A program made the translations under genes and the position numbers. A model generated the notes under the pieces. The model made no database searches, was not told the DNA's origin, and saw nothing but the letters and a program-made list of their open reading frames with translations. A stretch of 64,000 bases of DNA from Kosakonia sp. BYX6 (GTDB lineage Bacteria > Pseudomonadota > Gammaproteobacteria > Enterobacterales > Enterobacteriaceae), in NCBI RefSeq assembly GCF_038449125.1, contig NZ_CP151800.1, positions 344,406 through 408,405 of the forward strand, in the 5' to 3' direction. Shown here piece by piece: positions 27,187-36,172 of this stretch; position 1 is the first letter of the stretch; each line of letters starts with the position of its first letter.

Positions 27187-28074
27187 ATGTCCTCATCCCG
27201 TCCGGTGTTTCGTTCACGCTGGCTTCCCTACTTGCTGGTTGCGCCGCAACTGGCGATCACGATTATTTTCTTTATCTGGCCTGCGGGCGAGGCGCTGTGG
27301 TATTCGGTGCAAAGCGTCGATCCGTTCGGGCTATCCAGCCAGTTTGTCGGGCTGGATAACTTTGTGGCGCTGTTTCACGACAGCTACTACCTGGATTCTT
27401 TCTGGACGACAATCCGCTTTAGCGCGCTGGTGACATTCAGCGGCCTGCTGGTGTCGCTGTTTTTTGCCGCGCTGGTGGATAACGTGGTGCGCGGCAGCCG
27501 GATCTATCAAACGCTGATGCTGCTGCCATACGCCGTTGCGCCTGCCGTTGCCGCCGTGCTGTGGATTTTCCTTTTCAACCCAGGACGCGGGTTGATCACC
27601 CATGCGCTGGAGCAGTTTGGCTACAACTGGAACCACGCGCAAAACAGCAGCCAGGCGATGTTTTTAGTGGTGTTCGCTTCAGTCTGGAAGCAAATCAGCT
27701 ACAACTTCCTGTTTTTCTTCGCTGCGTTGCAGTCGATTCCCCGTTCCCTGGTCGAAGCCGCCGCCATTGATGGTGCCGGGCCAATTCGCCGCTTCTTCAA
27801 GCTGTCGCTGCCGTTGATCGCGCCGGTCAGTTTCTTCCTGCTGGTGGTTAACCTGGTGTACGCCTTCTTTGACACGTTTCCGGTTATTGATGCCGCAACG
27901 GCGGGCGGGCCGGTGCAGGCGACCACCACGCTGATTTATAAAATCTATCGCGAAGGTTTTGCCGGGCTGGATCTCTCCGCTTCTGCGGCGCAGTCGGTAG
28001 TGCTGATGTTGCTGGTGATCGTGCTGACGGTAGTTCAGTTCCGCTATGTCGAAAGTAAGGTGCGTTACCAATGA
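27187..28074 (+). CDS. ugpA: UgpA, glycerol-3-phosphate ABC permease
   Basis: UgpA is a membrane subunit of the sn-glycerol-3-phosphate importer. From the ATG at 27187 ([17 protein letters not shown]) it has 295 residues as in E. coli; the frame is open through the REP element upstream, but that is not coding. Six membrane helices and the EAA motif ([15 protein letters not shown]) that contacts the ATPase are visible. It overlaps ugpE by 4 bp. Confidence 0.96.
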   Translation: MSSSRPVFRSRWLPYLLVAPQLAITIIFFIWPAGEALWYSVQSVDPFGLSSQFVGLDNFVALFHDSYYLDSFWTTIRFSALVTFSGLLVSLFFAALVDNVVRGSRIYQTLMLLPYAVAPAVAAVLWIFLFNPGRGLITHALEQFGYNWNHAQNSSQAMFLVVFASVWKQISYNFLFFFAALQSIPRSLVEAAAIDGAGPIRRFFKLSLPLIAPVSFFLLVVNLVYAFFDTFPVIDAATAGGPVQATTTLIYKIYREGFAGLDLSASAAQSVVLMLLVIVLTVVQFRYVESKVRYQ

Positions 28075-28916
28075 TTGAGAATCGCCCAGGGCTGACGCTG
28101 TTCAGCCATATCATGCTTATTCTCGGTATTGCAGTGGTGCTGTTTCCGCTGTATGTCGCGTTTGTTACCGCGACGCTCGATATCAACGCGGTGTATGACA
28201 CGCCAATGACCTTAATTCCTGGCGGCCATCTGTGGGAAAACCTGCGCAACATTTGGGTGAACGGTATTGGCGTGAACAGCGCGCCATTCTGGTTGATGCT
28301 GACCAACAGTTTCGTGATGGCGTTTGTCATCACGGTGGGAAAAATCGCCGTCTCAATCTTGTCGGCCTTCGCCATTGTTTGGTTCCGCTTCCCGCTGCGT
28401 AACCTGTTCTTCTGGATGATTTTCAGCACGTTGATGCTGCCGGTTGAAGTTCGAATTTTCCCGACGGTGGAAGTGATCGCCAACTTGAAAATGCTCGACA
28501 GCTACACTGGCCTGACTTTACCGCTGATGGCTTCCGCCACCGCGACGTTTCTGTTCCGCCAGTTCTTTATGACGCTGCCGGACGAGTTATTGGAAGCGGC
28601 GCGCATTGACGGCGCCTCGCCGATGCGTTTTTTCCGCGACATCGTGCTGCCGCTCTCGAAAACCAATCTCGCGGCGCTATTCGTTATCACCTTTATCTAC
28701 GGCTGGAACCAGTATCTGTGGCCGTTGCTGATCATCAGCGACGTCAACCTTGGCACTGCTGTGGCGGGCGTGAAGGGCATGATCGCCAGCGGCGAAGGCA
28801 CCACGCAATGGAACCAGGTGATGGCAGCCATGTTGCTGACGCTGATCCCCCCAGTCGTTATCGTTTTAGCCATGCAGCGCGCGTTTGTGCGCGGCCTGGT
28901 CGACAGTGAGAAATAA
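28071..28916 (+). CDS. ugpE: UgpE, glycerol-3-phosphate ABC permease
   Basis: UgpE is the second membrane subunit and pairs with UgpA. The 281 residues, six membrane helices and the EAA motif ([20 protein letters not shown]) fit the family. It begins at an ATGA overlap with ugpA and ends 1 bp before the ugpC start. Confidence 0.96.
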   Translation: MIENRPGLTLFSHIMLILGIAVVLFPLYVAFVTATLDINAVYDTPMTLIPGGHLWENLRNIWVNGIGVNSAPFWLMLTNSFVMAFVITVGKIAVSILSAFAIVWFRFPLRNLFFWMIFSTLMLPVEVRIFPTVEVIANLKMLDSYTGLTLPLMASATATFLFRQFFMTLPDELLEAARIDGASPMRFFRDIVLPLSKTNLAALFVITFIYGWNQYLWPLLIISDVNLGTAVAGVKGMIASGEGTTQWNQVMAAMLLTLIPPVVIVLAMQRAFVRGLVDSEK

Positions 28917-28917
28917 G

Positions 28918-29991
28918 ATGGCAGGATTAAAATTACAAGCGGTCACGAAAAGTTGGGACAGCGGCAAAACTCAGGTGATTCAACCGCTGACGCTGGACGT
29001 CGCCGACGGCGAATTTATTGTGATGGTGGGTCCGTCGGGCTGCGGCAAATCGACGCTATTACGCATGGTGGCCGGGCTGGAGCGCGTTTCCAGCGGTGAT
29101 ATCTGGATTGATCGCCAGCGCGTGACGGAAATGGAACCGAAAGATCGCGGTATCGCGATGGTGTTCCAGAATTATGCACTCTACCCGCATATGAGCGTCG
29201 AAGAGAACATGGCCTGGGGGTTGAAAATCCGCGGTATGGGCAAAACGCATATCGCCGGACGTGTTGCGGAAGCGGCGCGCATTCTTGAACTCGATGGGCT
29301 GTTAAAACGCCGTCCGCGCGAGCTTTCCGGCGGCCAGCGTCAGCGCGTCGCAATGGGCCGCGCCATTGTGCGCGATCCGGCGGTGTTTCTGTTCGATGAA
29401 CCGCTCTCCAACCTGGATGCCAAACTGCGCGTGCAGATGCGCCTTGAGTTACAGCAACTGCATCGTCGGCTGAACACCACGTCACTGTATGTTACCCACG
29501 ATCAGGTGGAAGCGATGACGCTGGCGCAGCGCGTGTTGGTGATGAACAAAGGTGTCGCCGAGCAAATCGGGACGCCGGTTGAAGTCTATGAAAAGCCCGC
29601 CAGCCGGTTTGTGGCGAGCTTTATCGGCAGCCCGGCGATGAATCTTTTGGAAGGTCGCATCAGCAGTGCCGGAACGCACTTTGAGCTGGATAGCGGCATG
29701 GCGCTGCCCATCAACTGGTATTATCGCGGCTATGCCGGGCGCAAAATGACCTTAGGTATCCGCCCGGAACATATTGCGCTAAGCTCACAGGCCGCAGGCG
29801 GCGTACCGCTGGTGATGGACACGCTGGAGATGCTCGGCGCAGATAACCTGGCGCACGGTCGCTGGGGCGAGCAAAAACTGGTGGCGCGTCTGGCGCATCA
29901 TGAACGCCCAACGCCCGGCAGCACGTTGTGGCTGCATTTGGCGGAAAATCACCTGCACTTATTTGATGGTGAAACAGGACAACGCGTATGA
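28918..29991 (+). CDS. ugpC: UgpC, glycerol-3-phosphate ABC ATPase
   Basis: UgpC is a MalK-type ATPase with a C-terminal regulatory domain. Starting at 28918 ([16 protein letters not shown]) it has 357 residues, one more than E. coli. Walker A is GPSGCGKS near residue 37, the signature [10 protein letters not shown], Walker [14 protein letters not shown] and the switch histidine in [11 protein letters not shown]. In E. coli the activity is inhibited by internal phosphate. It overlaps ugpQ by 4 bp. Confidence 0.96.
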   Translation: MAGLKLQAVTKSWDSGKTQVIQPLTLDVADGEFIVMVGPSGCGKSTLLRMVAGLERVSSGDIWIDRQRVTEMEPKDRGIAMVFQNYALYPHMSVEENMAWGLKIRGMGKTHIAGRVAEAARILELDGLLKRRPRELSGGQRQRVAMGRAIVRDPAVFLFDEPLSNLDAKLRVQMRLELQQLHRRLNTTSLYVTHDQVEAMTLAQRVLVMNKGVAEQIGTPVEVYEKPASRFVASFIGSPAMNLLEGRISSAGTHFELDSGMALPINWYYRGYAGRKMTLGIRPEHIALSSQAAGGVPLVMDTLEMLGADNLAHGRWGEQKLVARLAHHERPTPGSTLWLHLAENHLHLFDGETGQRV

Positions 29992-30728
29992 ATAACTGGC
30001 CCTATCCACATATCGTCGCCCATCGCGGCGGCGGCAAACTGGCACCGGAAAACACGCTGGCGGCAATTGATGTCGGCGCGCGGTACGGCCACACGATGAT
30101 TGAGTTCGATGCCAAGCTGTCGAAAGACGGGCAGATCTTTTTGCTGCATGACGACAACCTTGAGCGCACCAGCAACGGTTGGGGTGTAGCGGGCGAACTG
30201 GCATGGAGCGATTTGCTAAAAGTGGATGCGGGAAGTTGGTTCGGCGGCGAATTCAAAGGCGAACCGCTGCCGTTGCTCTCGGAAGTGGCGAACCGCTGCC
30301 GTCAGTACGGCATGATGGCGAATATCGAAATCAAACCCAGCACGGGTACCGGAACCTTGACTGGCAAGGTGGTCGCGCTGGCTGCCCGCGAATTGTGGGC
30401 AGGCATGATCCCGCCGCTACTCTCTTCTTTTGACATCGACGCGCTGGAAGCAGCACAACAAGCCGCACCGGAACTGCCGCGCGGTCTGCTGCTTGATGTG
30501 TGGCGCGATGACTGGCAAGCGATCACCACCCGCTTAGCCTGCGTTTCCATCCATCTCAATCATAAGCTGTTGGATGAGGCGCGGGTACGCATGCTGCGCG
30601 ACGCGGGGTTACACATTCTGGTGTACACCGTTAACCAACCCGCGCGGGCGGCAGAGCTGCTGCGCTGGGGTGTCGATGCTATCTGCACGGATAACATCGA
30701 CACCATCGGGCCGCATTTTCAGCCTTAA
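29988..30728 (+). CDS. ugpQ: UgpQ, cytoplasmic glycerophosphodiester phosphodiesterase
   Basis: UgpQ hydrolyses glycerophosphodiesters brought in by UgpBAEC to sn-glycerol-3-phosphate and an alcohol. The 246-residue GDPD-family protein has the catalytic [12 protein letters not shown] motif (His13 region), the metal ligands in [10 protein letters not shown] and the second histidine in FLLHDD. There is no signal peptide, unlike periplasmic GlpQ. It is the last ugp gene; its stop overlaps that of convergent yhhA, with no obvious terminator. Confidence 0.95.
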   Translation: MNNWPYPHIVAHRGGGKLAPENTLAAIDVGARYGHTMIEFDAKLSKDGQIFLLHDDNLERTSNGWGVAGELAWSDLLKVDAGSWFGGEFKGEPLPLLSEVANRCRQYGMMANIEIKPSTGTGTLTGKVVALAARELWAGMIPPLLSSFDIDALEAAQQAAPELPRGLLLDVWRDDWQAITTRLACVSIHLNHKLLDEARVRMLRDAGLHILVYTVNQPARAAELLRWGVDAICTDNIDTIGPHFQP

Positions 30729-31144
30729 GGCGTTGTCGACGGCGGTGCGCTTTGCAGCATGCCGCCGTTCTGACTCTGTGGCAGCATATGTTGCTGCTGC
30801 GTATTTACCCCACCGTTGCTAATTCCCTCGCTGAGCATCCCGCCGCTTGTGTTGGGGAGCACTTGCTGGCGGCTGGGATTGCGCTCCCCCGGCTGTGCCT
30901 GCCTTACGCGTTGCGAGTTGTTGTTAATCTGCGATTGCAATTGCTGCTGTTGCAGGCGGTTCTGCGACTCCCTCTGCTGTTTCAACATGCCTTGTTGTTG
31001 CTGTTGCTGGTTAAGCATTTGCGTCTGCATCCGCTGCTGGCTGGGGATCACATAGCCCGGCTGGTTAGGGTTATTGGTCGTGTTGACCGGCTGCGCGAAA
31101 GCGGTAAAAGGCAATAGCGCCGCCACAATAATCAAATGTTTCAT
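30725..31144 (-). CDS. yhhA: YhhA, DUF2756 glutamine-rich periplasmic protein
   Basis: This is a 139-residue protein with a signal peptide ([17 protein letters not shown], cut before QPVNTT). The mature part is very rich in glutamine and asparagine (a run of six Gln near residue 50) and low in hydrophobic residues, so it is probably extended or coiled. It belongs to DUF2756; E. coli YhhA is 146 residues and of unknown function. It lies between ugpQ and ggt as in E. coli, divergent from ggt. Confidence 0.9.
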   Translation of the reverse strand: MKHLIIVAALLPFTAFAQPVNTTNNPNQPGYVIPSQQRMQTQMLNQQQQQQGMLKQQRESQNRLQQQQLQSQINNNSQRVRQAQPGERNPSRQQVLPNTSGGMLSEGISNGGVNTQQQHMLPQSQNGGMLQSAPPSTTP

Positions 31145-31265
31145 GGTGATTTCCTCCTATTGAGGCTCTCTATAGTTTACTCGTTTTCATTCATGGCAAT
31201 GATTTTTTAAGAGTTGTGAACCAGGATTAAGCGGGAACTGTAGCCCTTCTTTGTGGAGAACGACG

Positions 31266-33020
31266 ATGATCAAACAGCAGTTTGCGCGTTGGGTGGCGAT
31301 CGCCGCTCTGACGGCGGGAGGATGTTTTAGCGTAGGCGCCGCGCCGCCACCGGCACCTGCTTCCGCTCCCGTCTCATACGGTGTTGAGGCCGATGTTTTT
31401 CACCCGGTAGTCGCCAAACAGGGCATGGTGGCCTCTGTCGATGACACCGCCACCCGCGTCGGTGTGGAGATCCTCAAGCAGGGCGGTAATGCGGTGGATG
31501 CGGCAGTTGCGGTGGGTTATGCGCTGGCGGTAACGCATCCGCAGGCCGGTAATATTGGCGGCGGGGGCTTTATGATGATCCGCACCAAAGAGGGCAACGT
31601 GACCGCCATCGACTTCCGCGAAATGGCACCCGCCGCGGCAACGCGCGATATGTTTCTTGATGATCAGGGCAACCCGGATAGTAAAAAATCCCTCACTTCG
31701 CATCTGGCGTCCGGCACGCCCGGTACTGTCGCCGGTTTCTCAATGGCGCTGGAAAAATACGGCACGCTGCCATTGAACAAAGTGGTGCAACCGGCCATTA
31801 AACTGGCGAAACAGGGCATTGTGGTGAACGATGCGCTGGCTGAAGACCTGAAAACTTACGGCAGTGAAGTATTGCCGAACCATGAAAACAGCAAAGCCAT
31901 TTTCTGGAAAGATGGCGAACCGCTGAAGAAGGGCGACAAACTGGTACAGAGCAATCTTGCTAAAAGCCTGGAATTGATTGCCGAAAAAGGTCCGGATGGC
32001 TTTTATAAAGGCACTGTTGCTGAACAAATCGCGCAGGAGATGAGCAAGAACGGCGGTCTGATGACCAAAGAAGATTTGGCGAATTACAAAGCCGTGGAGC
32101 GCACGCCGATAAGCGGCGACTACCGCGGTTACCAGGTTTACTCCATGCCGCCGCCATCATCTGGCGGGATCCACATCGTCGAAATCCTCAATATTCTGGA
32201 GAATTTCGATCTGGCGAAATATGGCTTTGGCAGCGCCGACGCCATGCAGGTGATTACCGAGGCGGAAAAATACGCCTATGCTGACCGTTCCGAATACCTT
32301 GGCGACCCGGACTTTGTGAAAGTGCCGTGGCAGGCGCTGACCAACAAAGCGTACGCCAAATCCATTGCGGCACAGATTGACGTCAACAAAGCGCGGCCTT
32401 CCAGCCAGATCCGCCCCGGCAAGCTGGAGCCGTACGAAAGTAACCAAACTACCCACTTTTCAGTGGTGGATAAAGACGGCACCGCCGTCGCGGTCACTTA
32501 CACGCTGAATACCATTTTCGGCACCGGTATTGTCGCGGGTAACACCGGGATTCTGATGAATAACGAAATGGATGATTTCTCCGCCAAGCCGGGCGTGCCC
32601 AATGTTTACGGGCTGGTCGGTGGCGATGCGAACGCGATTGGGCCGGGCAAACGCCCGCTCTCTTCGATGTCGCCCACGATTGTGCTGAAAGAGGGTAAAA
32701 CCTGGCTGGTCACCGGCAGCCCTGGCGGCAGCCGAATTATTACTACTGTGCTGCAAATGGTGCTGAACACTATCGATTTTGGTATGAACGTGGCAGAAGC
32801 GACCAACGCGCCGCGTTTCCATCATCAATGGTTGCCGGATGAGTTGCGCGTCGAGAAAGGCTTTAGCCCGGATACCTTGAAACTGCTGGAGCAGAAAGGG
32901 CAAAAAGTGGCTGTGAAAGCGTCGATGGGCAGCACGCAGAGCATTATGGTGGCACCGGATGGCACGCTGTATGGCGCATCTGATCCGCGCACGGTGGATG
33001 ATTTAACCGCCGGATATTAA
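31266..33020 (+). CDS. ggt: Ggt, periplasmic gamma-glutamyltranspeptidase
   Basis: Ggt cleaves the gamma-glutamyl bond of extracytoplasmic glutathione and related compounds. The 584-residue precursor has a signal peptide (about residues 1-25, ending SVGAA). It self-cleaves before the catalytic threonine, here Thr395 in NQTTHFSVVDKDG, to give large and small subunits. The substrate-binding SSMSPTIV and GSPGGSR segments are present. The start MIKQQFARW at 31266 was chosen over an in-frame codon 5 codons upstream. It is monocistronic with a downstream hairpin. Confidence 0.96.
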   Translation: MIKQQFARWVAIAALTAGGCFSVGAAPPPAPASAPVSYGVEADVFHPVVAKQGMVASVDDTATRVGVEILKQGGNAVDAAVAVGYALAVTHPQAGNIGGGGFMMIRTKEGNVTAIDFREMAPAAATRDMFLDDQGNPDSKKSLTSHLASGTPGTVAGFSMALEKYGTLPLNKVVQPAIKLAKQGIVVNDALAEDLKTYGSEVLPNHENSKAIFWKDGEPLKKGDKLVQSNLAKSLELIAEKGPDGFYKGTVAEQIAQEMSKNGGLMTKEDLANYKAVERTPISGDYRGYQVYSMPPPSSGGIHIVEILNILENFDLAKYGFGSADAMQVITEAEKYAYADRSEYLGDPDFVKVPWQALTNKAYAKSIAAQIDVNKARPSSQIRPGKLEPYESNQTTHFSVVDKDGTAVAVTYTLNTIFGTGIVAGNTGILMNNEMDDFSAKPGVPNVYGLVGGDANAIGPGKRPLSSMSPTIVLKEGKTWLVTGSPGGSRIITTVLQMVLNTIDFGMNVAEATNAPRFHHQWLPDELRVEKGFSPDTLKLLEQKGQKVAVKASMGSTQSIMVAPDGTLYGASDPRTVDDLTAGY

Positions 33021-33027
33021 TGCGTTT

Positions 33028-33049
33028 CCCTCTCCCGACCGGGAGAGGG
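33028..33049 (+). terminator. Hairpin after ggt
   Basis: CCCTCTCCC (33028-33036) pairs with GGGAGAGGG (33041-33049) over a 4-base loop, 7 bp past the ggt stop. The following bases are CATTCACCTTTTTATTT, so the T run is delayed. Confidence 0.7.
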
Positions 33050-33060
33050 CATTCACCTTT

Positions 33061-33127
33061 TTATTTCAACCGCGCCATAGGGTTCGGCATCGCGCATTTG
33101 AGCCTGGCGTATCACTATCTCGCTCAT
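33061..33127 (-). pseudogene. yhhY: yhhY deletion remnant (N-acetyltransferase)
   Basis: The minus strand from 33127 reads MSEIVIRQAQMRDAE, matching the first 15 residues of the GNAT acetyltransferase YhhY (MSEIVIRHAETRD in E. coli, recalled). It then runs out of frame to a stop at 33053. In the next frame the same DNA ends ATG GCG CGG TTG AAA TAA (MARLK-stop, 33078-33061), which resembles the MARVK end of YhhY. So the gene seems to have lost its middle (about 430 bp of a 162-codon gene), leaving both ends joined out of frame. Position and orientation next to ryhB match yhhY in E. coli. Confidence 0.8.
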
Positions 33128-33211
33128 CCTGGTTCTTCTTTTTGGTGGGTTAATGCTTAACATTCCGACCTTTAGAACGAAGCGCCAACTGCCATTTTTT
33201 GCAAAAAGGGG

Positions 33212-33241
33212 TGGACAAGTGCGAATGATAATGATTATTAT
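33212..33241 (+). promoter_or_regulatory. ryhB promoter with Fur box
   Basis: TGGACA (33212-33217), 18 bp and TATTAT (33236-33241) place the start at about 33248. The spacer and -10 are covered by GAATGATAATGATTATTA (33223-33240), a strong match to the Fur 19-bp box, so iron-bound Fur should block transcription. Confidence 0.9.
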
Positions 33242-33247
33242 TGCCGT

Positions 33248-33340
33248 GCGTTCAGGTAACCCGTTGCGGTGAACCTGAAAGCACGACATTGCTCACATTG
33301 CTTCCAGTATTTCTTAGCCAGCCAGGTGCTGGCTTTTTTT
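33248..33340 (+). ncRNA. ryhB: RyhB, iron-sparing small RNA
   Basis: RyhB is the Hfq-dependent RNA made in iron starvation that down-regulates iron-using proteins such as SdhCDAB and SodB. The 93-base RNA contains the conserved core (AACCTGAAAGCACGACATTG, 33272-33291, then CTCACATTGCTTCCAGTATT) and a terminator hairpin AGCCAGC (33318-33324), loop, GCTGGCT with a long T run. The 5' part differs from E. coli, where I recall GCGATCAGGAAGACC; here TTCAGGT (33251-33257) can pair with ACCTGAA (33273-33279). The flanking order yhhY(remnant)-ryhB-yhhX is that of E. coli apart from one inserted gene. Confidence 0.94.
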
Positions 33341-33351
33341 TTGCCTGTTAT

Positions 33352-33975
33352 TCAGCGCGCGTCTTTTTTATCGGACTTTTCGGTTTTCTCGTTCACCGCC
33401 GCGCTTTTCGTCGCCTGCGAGTTCAGCTTCGCCTGGCCCGAGAAAGTGCCGCCTTTCTTGATGGTTAATGCGCTGTAGGTCAGCACGCCGGTAATGGTGC
33501 CGTTTTCTTCGATATTGATCGTTTCGCTGCGACATTCACCGTTTACCGTACCGTCGATAAACAACTCGCGGCAGGAAATATTCCCTTCAACTACGCCGTT
33601 ACGCATAATCCTGATGATGTTGTCTTTTGCGTCGATATTGCCAGTAATGGTGCCGAAAACCTGAACCTGGCCTGACGAGGTGACATTGCCGACAAAATGC
33701 GTACCGCTGGCAAACACCGTATTCTGTTTCTCTTCCCGCGGCGTCTCTTTCTCGGTATTCAGTGGCGAACTGACCGTCGGCGATGAGGGCTGTTTTGGAT
33801 TTTTTTGTTTACCGAACATTGCATTAACCTGGTGTTGATTTGTGTGTAAGAAGAAGCCGAGAAGCGTTAGCGCTGCCGCAACCTGAGCCCATAGCTGTGC
33901 GTTCATGCACCAGCTCGCCAGTGCGAACACCCAAAAAGCGAGTGCGAGATTCAAATAACGATATTGCCTTTCCAT
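33352..33975 (-). CDS. Bactofilin-like polymer-forming protein with N-terminal membrane helices
   Basis: This is a bactofilin/CcmA-family (polymer-forming cytoskeletal) protein. From the ATG at 33975 it has 207 residues: two likely membrane helices (about 7-25 and 29-44), a Pro/Ser/Lys-rich linker, a right-handed beta-helix type bactofilin domain (about 86-182, with repeated V.G.I.G.I. patterns such as VFGTITGNIDAKD) and a charged tail. An internal ATG at 33819 (MFGKQKN) has the better ribosome site (CCAGG 8 bases upstream) and would give a 155-residue soluble form beginning like classic bactofilins. It lies tail-to-tail with ryhB, 10 bp from the ryhB T run, and has no visible terminator. Not in this place in E. 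coli K-12. Confidence 0.83.
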   Translation of the reverse strand: MERQYRYLNLALAFWVFALASWCMNAQLWAQVAAALTLLGFFLHTNQHQVNAMFGKQKNPKQPSSPTVSSPLNTEKETPREEKQNTVFASGTHFVGNVTSSGQVQVFGTITGNIDAKDNIIRIMRNGVVEGNISCRELFIDGTVNGECRSETINIEENGTITGVLTYSALTIKKGGTFSGQAKLNSQATKSAAVNEKTEKSDKKDAR

Positions 33976-34214
33976 GGTGTGTTGCGCGCAACTCCCTGCG
34001 TGGTGGGTGCTTCTGACCCGTGGAATGAACAAGAGCGATCTCCTGCCGGGAGTGTTATGCGGGAAGCTGTGCGGAGGGTCAAGGGGGCGGGGAGAAATTA
34101 GGATTCTGTAAATTACTAATATGCATAACATTAATCGATAACCGGATTGTTCAGGGTTCTGCTCCATCGGTCCTTGCGTTAAGGTAAGACTGATATTCAG
34201 CAAAGGACACGATC

Positions 34215-35252
34215 ATGACCTTACATTGCGCATTTATTGGGTTTGGGAAAAGTACCACCCGCTATCACCTGCCGTATGTACTCAACCGTAAAGCCACCTG
34301 GAACGTGGCGCATATCTTCCGCCGCCACCCGAAGCCGGAAGAGCAGCACCCGCAATATCAACATATTCATTTCACCAGCGATCTTGATGATGTGCTGAAC
34401 GACCCGAAGGTTAAGCTGGTGATCGTTTGCACCCACGCTGACAGCCATTTTGACTATGCGAAACGGGCGCTGGAGGCGGGTAAAAATGTGCTCGTGGAAA
34501 AGCCGTTTACCCCGACCATGGCGGAAGCTATCACCCTGTTTGAGCTGGCGAAAAGCAAAGGCCTGACGGTTTCGCCGTACCAGAATCGCCGCTTCGATTC
34601 CTGCTTTCTCACCACTAAAAAAGTGATTGAAAGCGGCAAATTGGGCGATCTCGTTGAAATCGAAAGCCATTTTGATTATTTCCGCCCGGTGGCGGAAACC
34701 AAGCCAGGCTTGCCGCAAGATGGCTCCTTTTATGGCCTTGGCGTGCATACCATGGATCAAATCATTTCGCTGTTTGGTCGCCCGGATCACGCCGCTTATG
34801 ACATCCGCAGCTTGCGTAATAAAGCCAACCCTGACGATACGTTTGAAGCGCAACTGTTCTACGGCGATTTAAAAGCCATCGTCAAAACCAGCCATCTGGT
34901 GAAGATCGATTACCCGAAATTTATTGTCCACGGCATCAAAGGCTCGTTTATCAAATACGGTATCGACCAGCAGGAAACCAGCCTGAAGGCCAATATTATG
35001 CCGGGTGAACCAGGGTTTGCCGCTGATGACAGCCTCGGCATTCTTGAGTATGTGAATGCGGCGGGCGAAACAGTACGCGAAGAAATCACCCCTGAAACCG
35101 GCGACTATGGCCGCGTGTATGATGCGCTCTATGCCACGATCGCCAGCGGTGTGCCAAATTATGTCAAGGAATCTGAAGTTCTCACTAACCTTGAACTGTT
35201 AGAACGGGCCTTCGAACAGGCCTCACCGACCACGATAACCCTTGCGAAGTAA
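34215..35252 (+). CDS. yhhX: YhhX, Gfo/Idh/MocA-family oxidoreductase
   Basis: This 345-residue NAD(P)-dependent oxidoreductase begins MTLHCAFIGFGKSTTRYHLP, with the Rossmann GFGKST nucleotide site, and has the family EKPFTPT motif (about residues 95-101) with the conserved lysine. The substrate is unknown. The length equals E. coli YhhX, and it follows ryhB on the same strand as there, though here the bactofilin gene intervenes. The ribosome site AAAGGA is good. Confidence 0.94.
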   Translation: MTLHCAFIGFGKSTTRYHLPYVLNRKATWNVAHIFRRHPKPEEQHPQYQHIHFTSDLDDVLNDPKVKLVIVCTHADSHFDYAKRALEAGKNVLVEKPFTPTMAEAITLFELAKSKGLTVSPYQNRRFDSCFLTTKKVIESGKLGDLVEIESHFDYFRPVAETKPGLPQDGSFYGLGVHTMDQIISLFGRPDHAAYDIRSLRNKANPDDTFEAQLFYGDLKAIVKTSHLVKIDYPKFIVHGIKGSFIKYGIDQQETSLKANIMPGEPGFAADDSLGILEYVNAAGETVREEITPETGDYGRVYDALYATIASGVPNYVKESEVLTNLELLERAFEQASPTTITLAK

Positions 35253-35260
35253 GGGGAAAA

Positions 35261-35307
35261 GACTCCTCTGTTGTTGTTCATTTTTTTTGAATAGAGGGGT
35301 CAATTTT
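35261..35307 (+). terminator. Possible terminator between yhhX and yhhW
   Basis: GACTCCTCT (35261-35269) can pair with AGAGGGGTC (35293-35301) with one G-T wobble over a 23-base T-rich loop, followed by AATTTT. Confidence 0.45.
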
Positions 35308-35374
35308 CACCCTCTATGATTGCGCAACAATTGCGTCCACACTTACCCCATCGAAAACATACGGGGGTAAAAAC

Positions 35375-36070
35375 ATGATCTTCTTACGCAAAGCAAATGA
35401 CCGTGGTCACGCAAATCATGGCTGGCTGGATTCCTGGCATACCTTCTCGTTTGCCAACTATTACGACCCGAATTTTATGGGATTCTCGGCACTGCGCGTG
35501 ATTAACGACGACGTGATCGATCCGGGCCAGGGTTTTGGTACTCACCCGCATAAAGACATGGAAATCCTGACGTATGTGCTGGAAGGCACGGTTGAGCACC
35601 AGGACAGCATGGGCAACAAAGAGCAGGTTCCGGCGGGTGAATTCCAGATTATGAGCGCTGGTACCGGTGTGCGTCACTCTGAATACAACCCAAGCGAAAC
35701 CGAGCGTTTGCACCTGTACCAAATCTGGATCATTCCAGAAACTAACGGCATTACGCCGCGCTACGAGCAGCGCCGTTTCGACGCCGCGCAGGGCAAACAA
35801 CTGGTGCTGTCACCGGAAGCGCGCGACGGTTCGCTGAAAGTGCATCAGGATATGGAGCTTTACCGCTGGGCGCTGTTGAAAGATGAGCAGTCCATTCACC
35901 AGATCAGCGCTGACCGCCGCGTGTGGATCCAGGTGGTGAAAGGTAACGTTACTATTAACGGCACCAAAGCGACCACCAGCGATGGCCTGGCGATTTGGGA
36001 CGAGCAGGCAATTTCGGTTCACGCCGATAGCGACAGCGAAATTCTGCTGTTCGATCTGCCAGCGGTTTGA
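35375..36070 (+). CDS. yhhW: YhhW, pirin-family quercetin 2,3-dioxygenase
   Basis: YhhW is a cupin protein of the pirin family; the E. coli protein has quercetinase activity in vitro. The 231 residues match. The metal-binding histidines are seen in GFGTHPHKDMEIL (about His57 and His59) and GVRHSEYN (His101 with Glu103). The real cellular substrate is unknown. A GGGGG ribosome site (35363-35367) precedes the ATG. It lies between yhhX and gntR as in E. coli. Confidence 0.94.
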   Translation: MIFLRKANDRGHANHGWLDSWHTFSFANYYDPNFMGFSALRVINDDVIDPGQGFGTHPHKDMEILTYVLEGTVEHQDSMGNKEQVPAGEFQIMSAGTGVRHSEYNPSETERLHLYQIWIIPETNGITPRYEQRRFDAAQGKQLVLSPEARDGSLKVHQDMELYRWALLKDEQSIHQISADRRVWIQVVKGNVTINGTKATTSDGLAIWDEQAISVHADSDSEILLFDLPAV

Positions 36071-36088
36071 TGCAGCGTAAATAAATCA

Positions 36089-36120
36089 CGCAACCTTCTG
36101 GTTTTGGCCGGAAGGTTGCG
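36089..36120. terminator. Hairpin after yhhW
   Basis: CGCAACCTTC (36089-36098) and GAAGGTTGCG (36111-36120) form a perfect 10-bp stem 18 bp after the yhhW stop. No proper T run follows on the plus strand, so it is a probable but atypical terminator. Confidence 0.6.
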
Positions 36121-36172
36121 CGTTGTCCGTGATAGACTGAAAAAATCTCTCTCAGTCTAAAATGTCAGGACG

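Noticed and set aside
33128..33289. Minus-strand frame running over ryhB into the yhhY remnant
   Set aside because: The upstream part is the reverse complement of ryhB and its Fur box (hence the Ile run) and is not protein coding.
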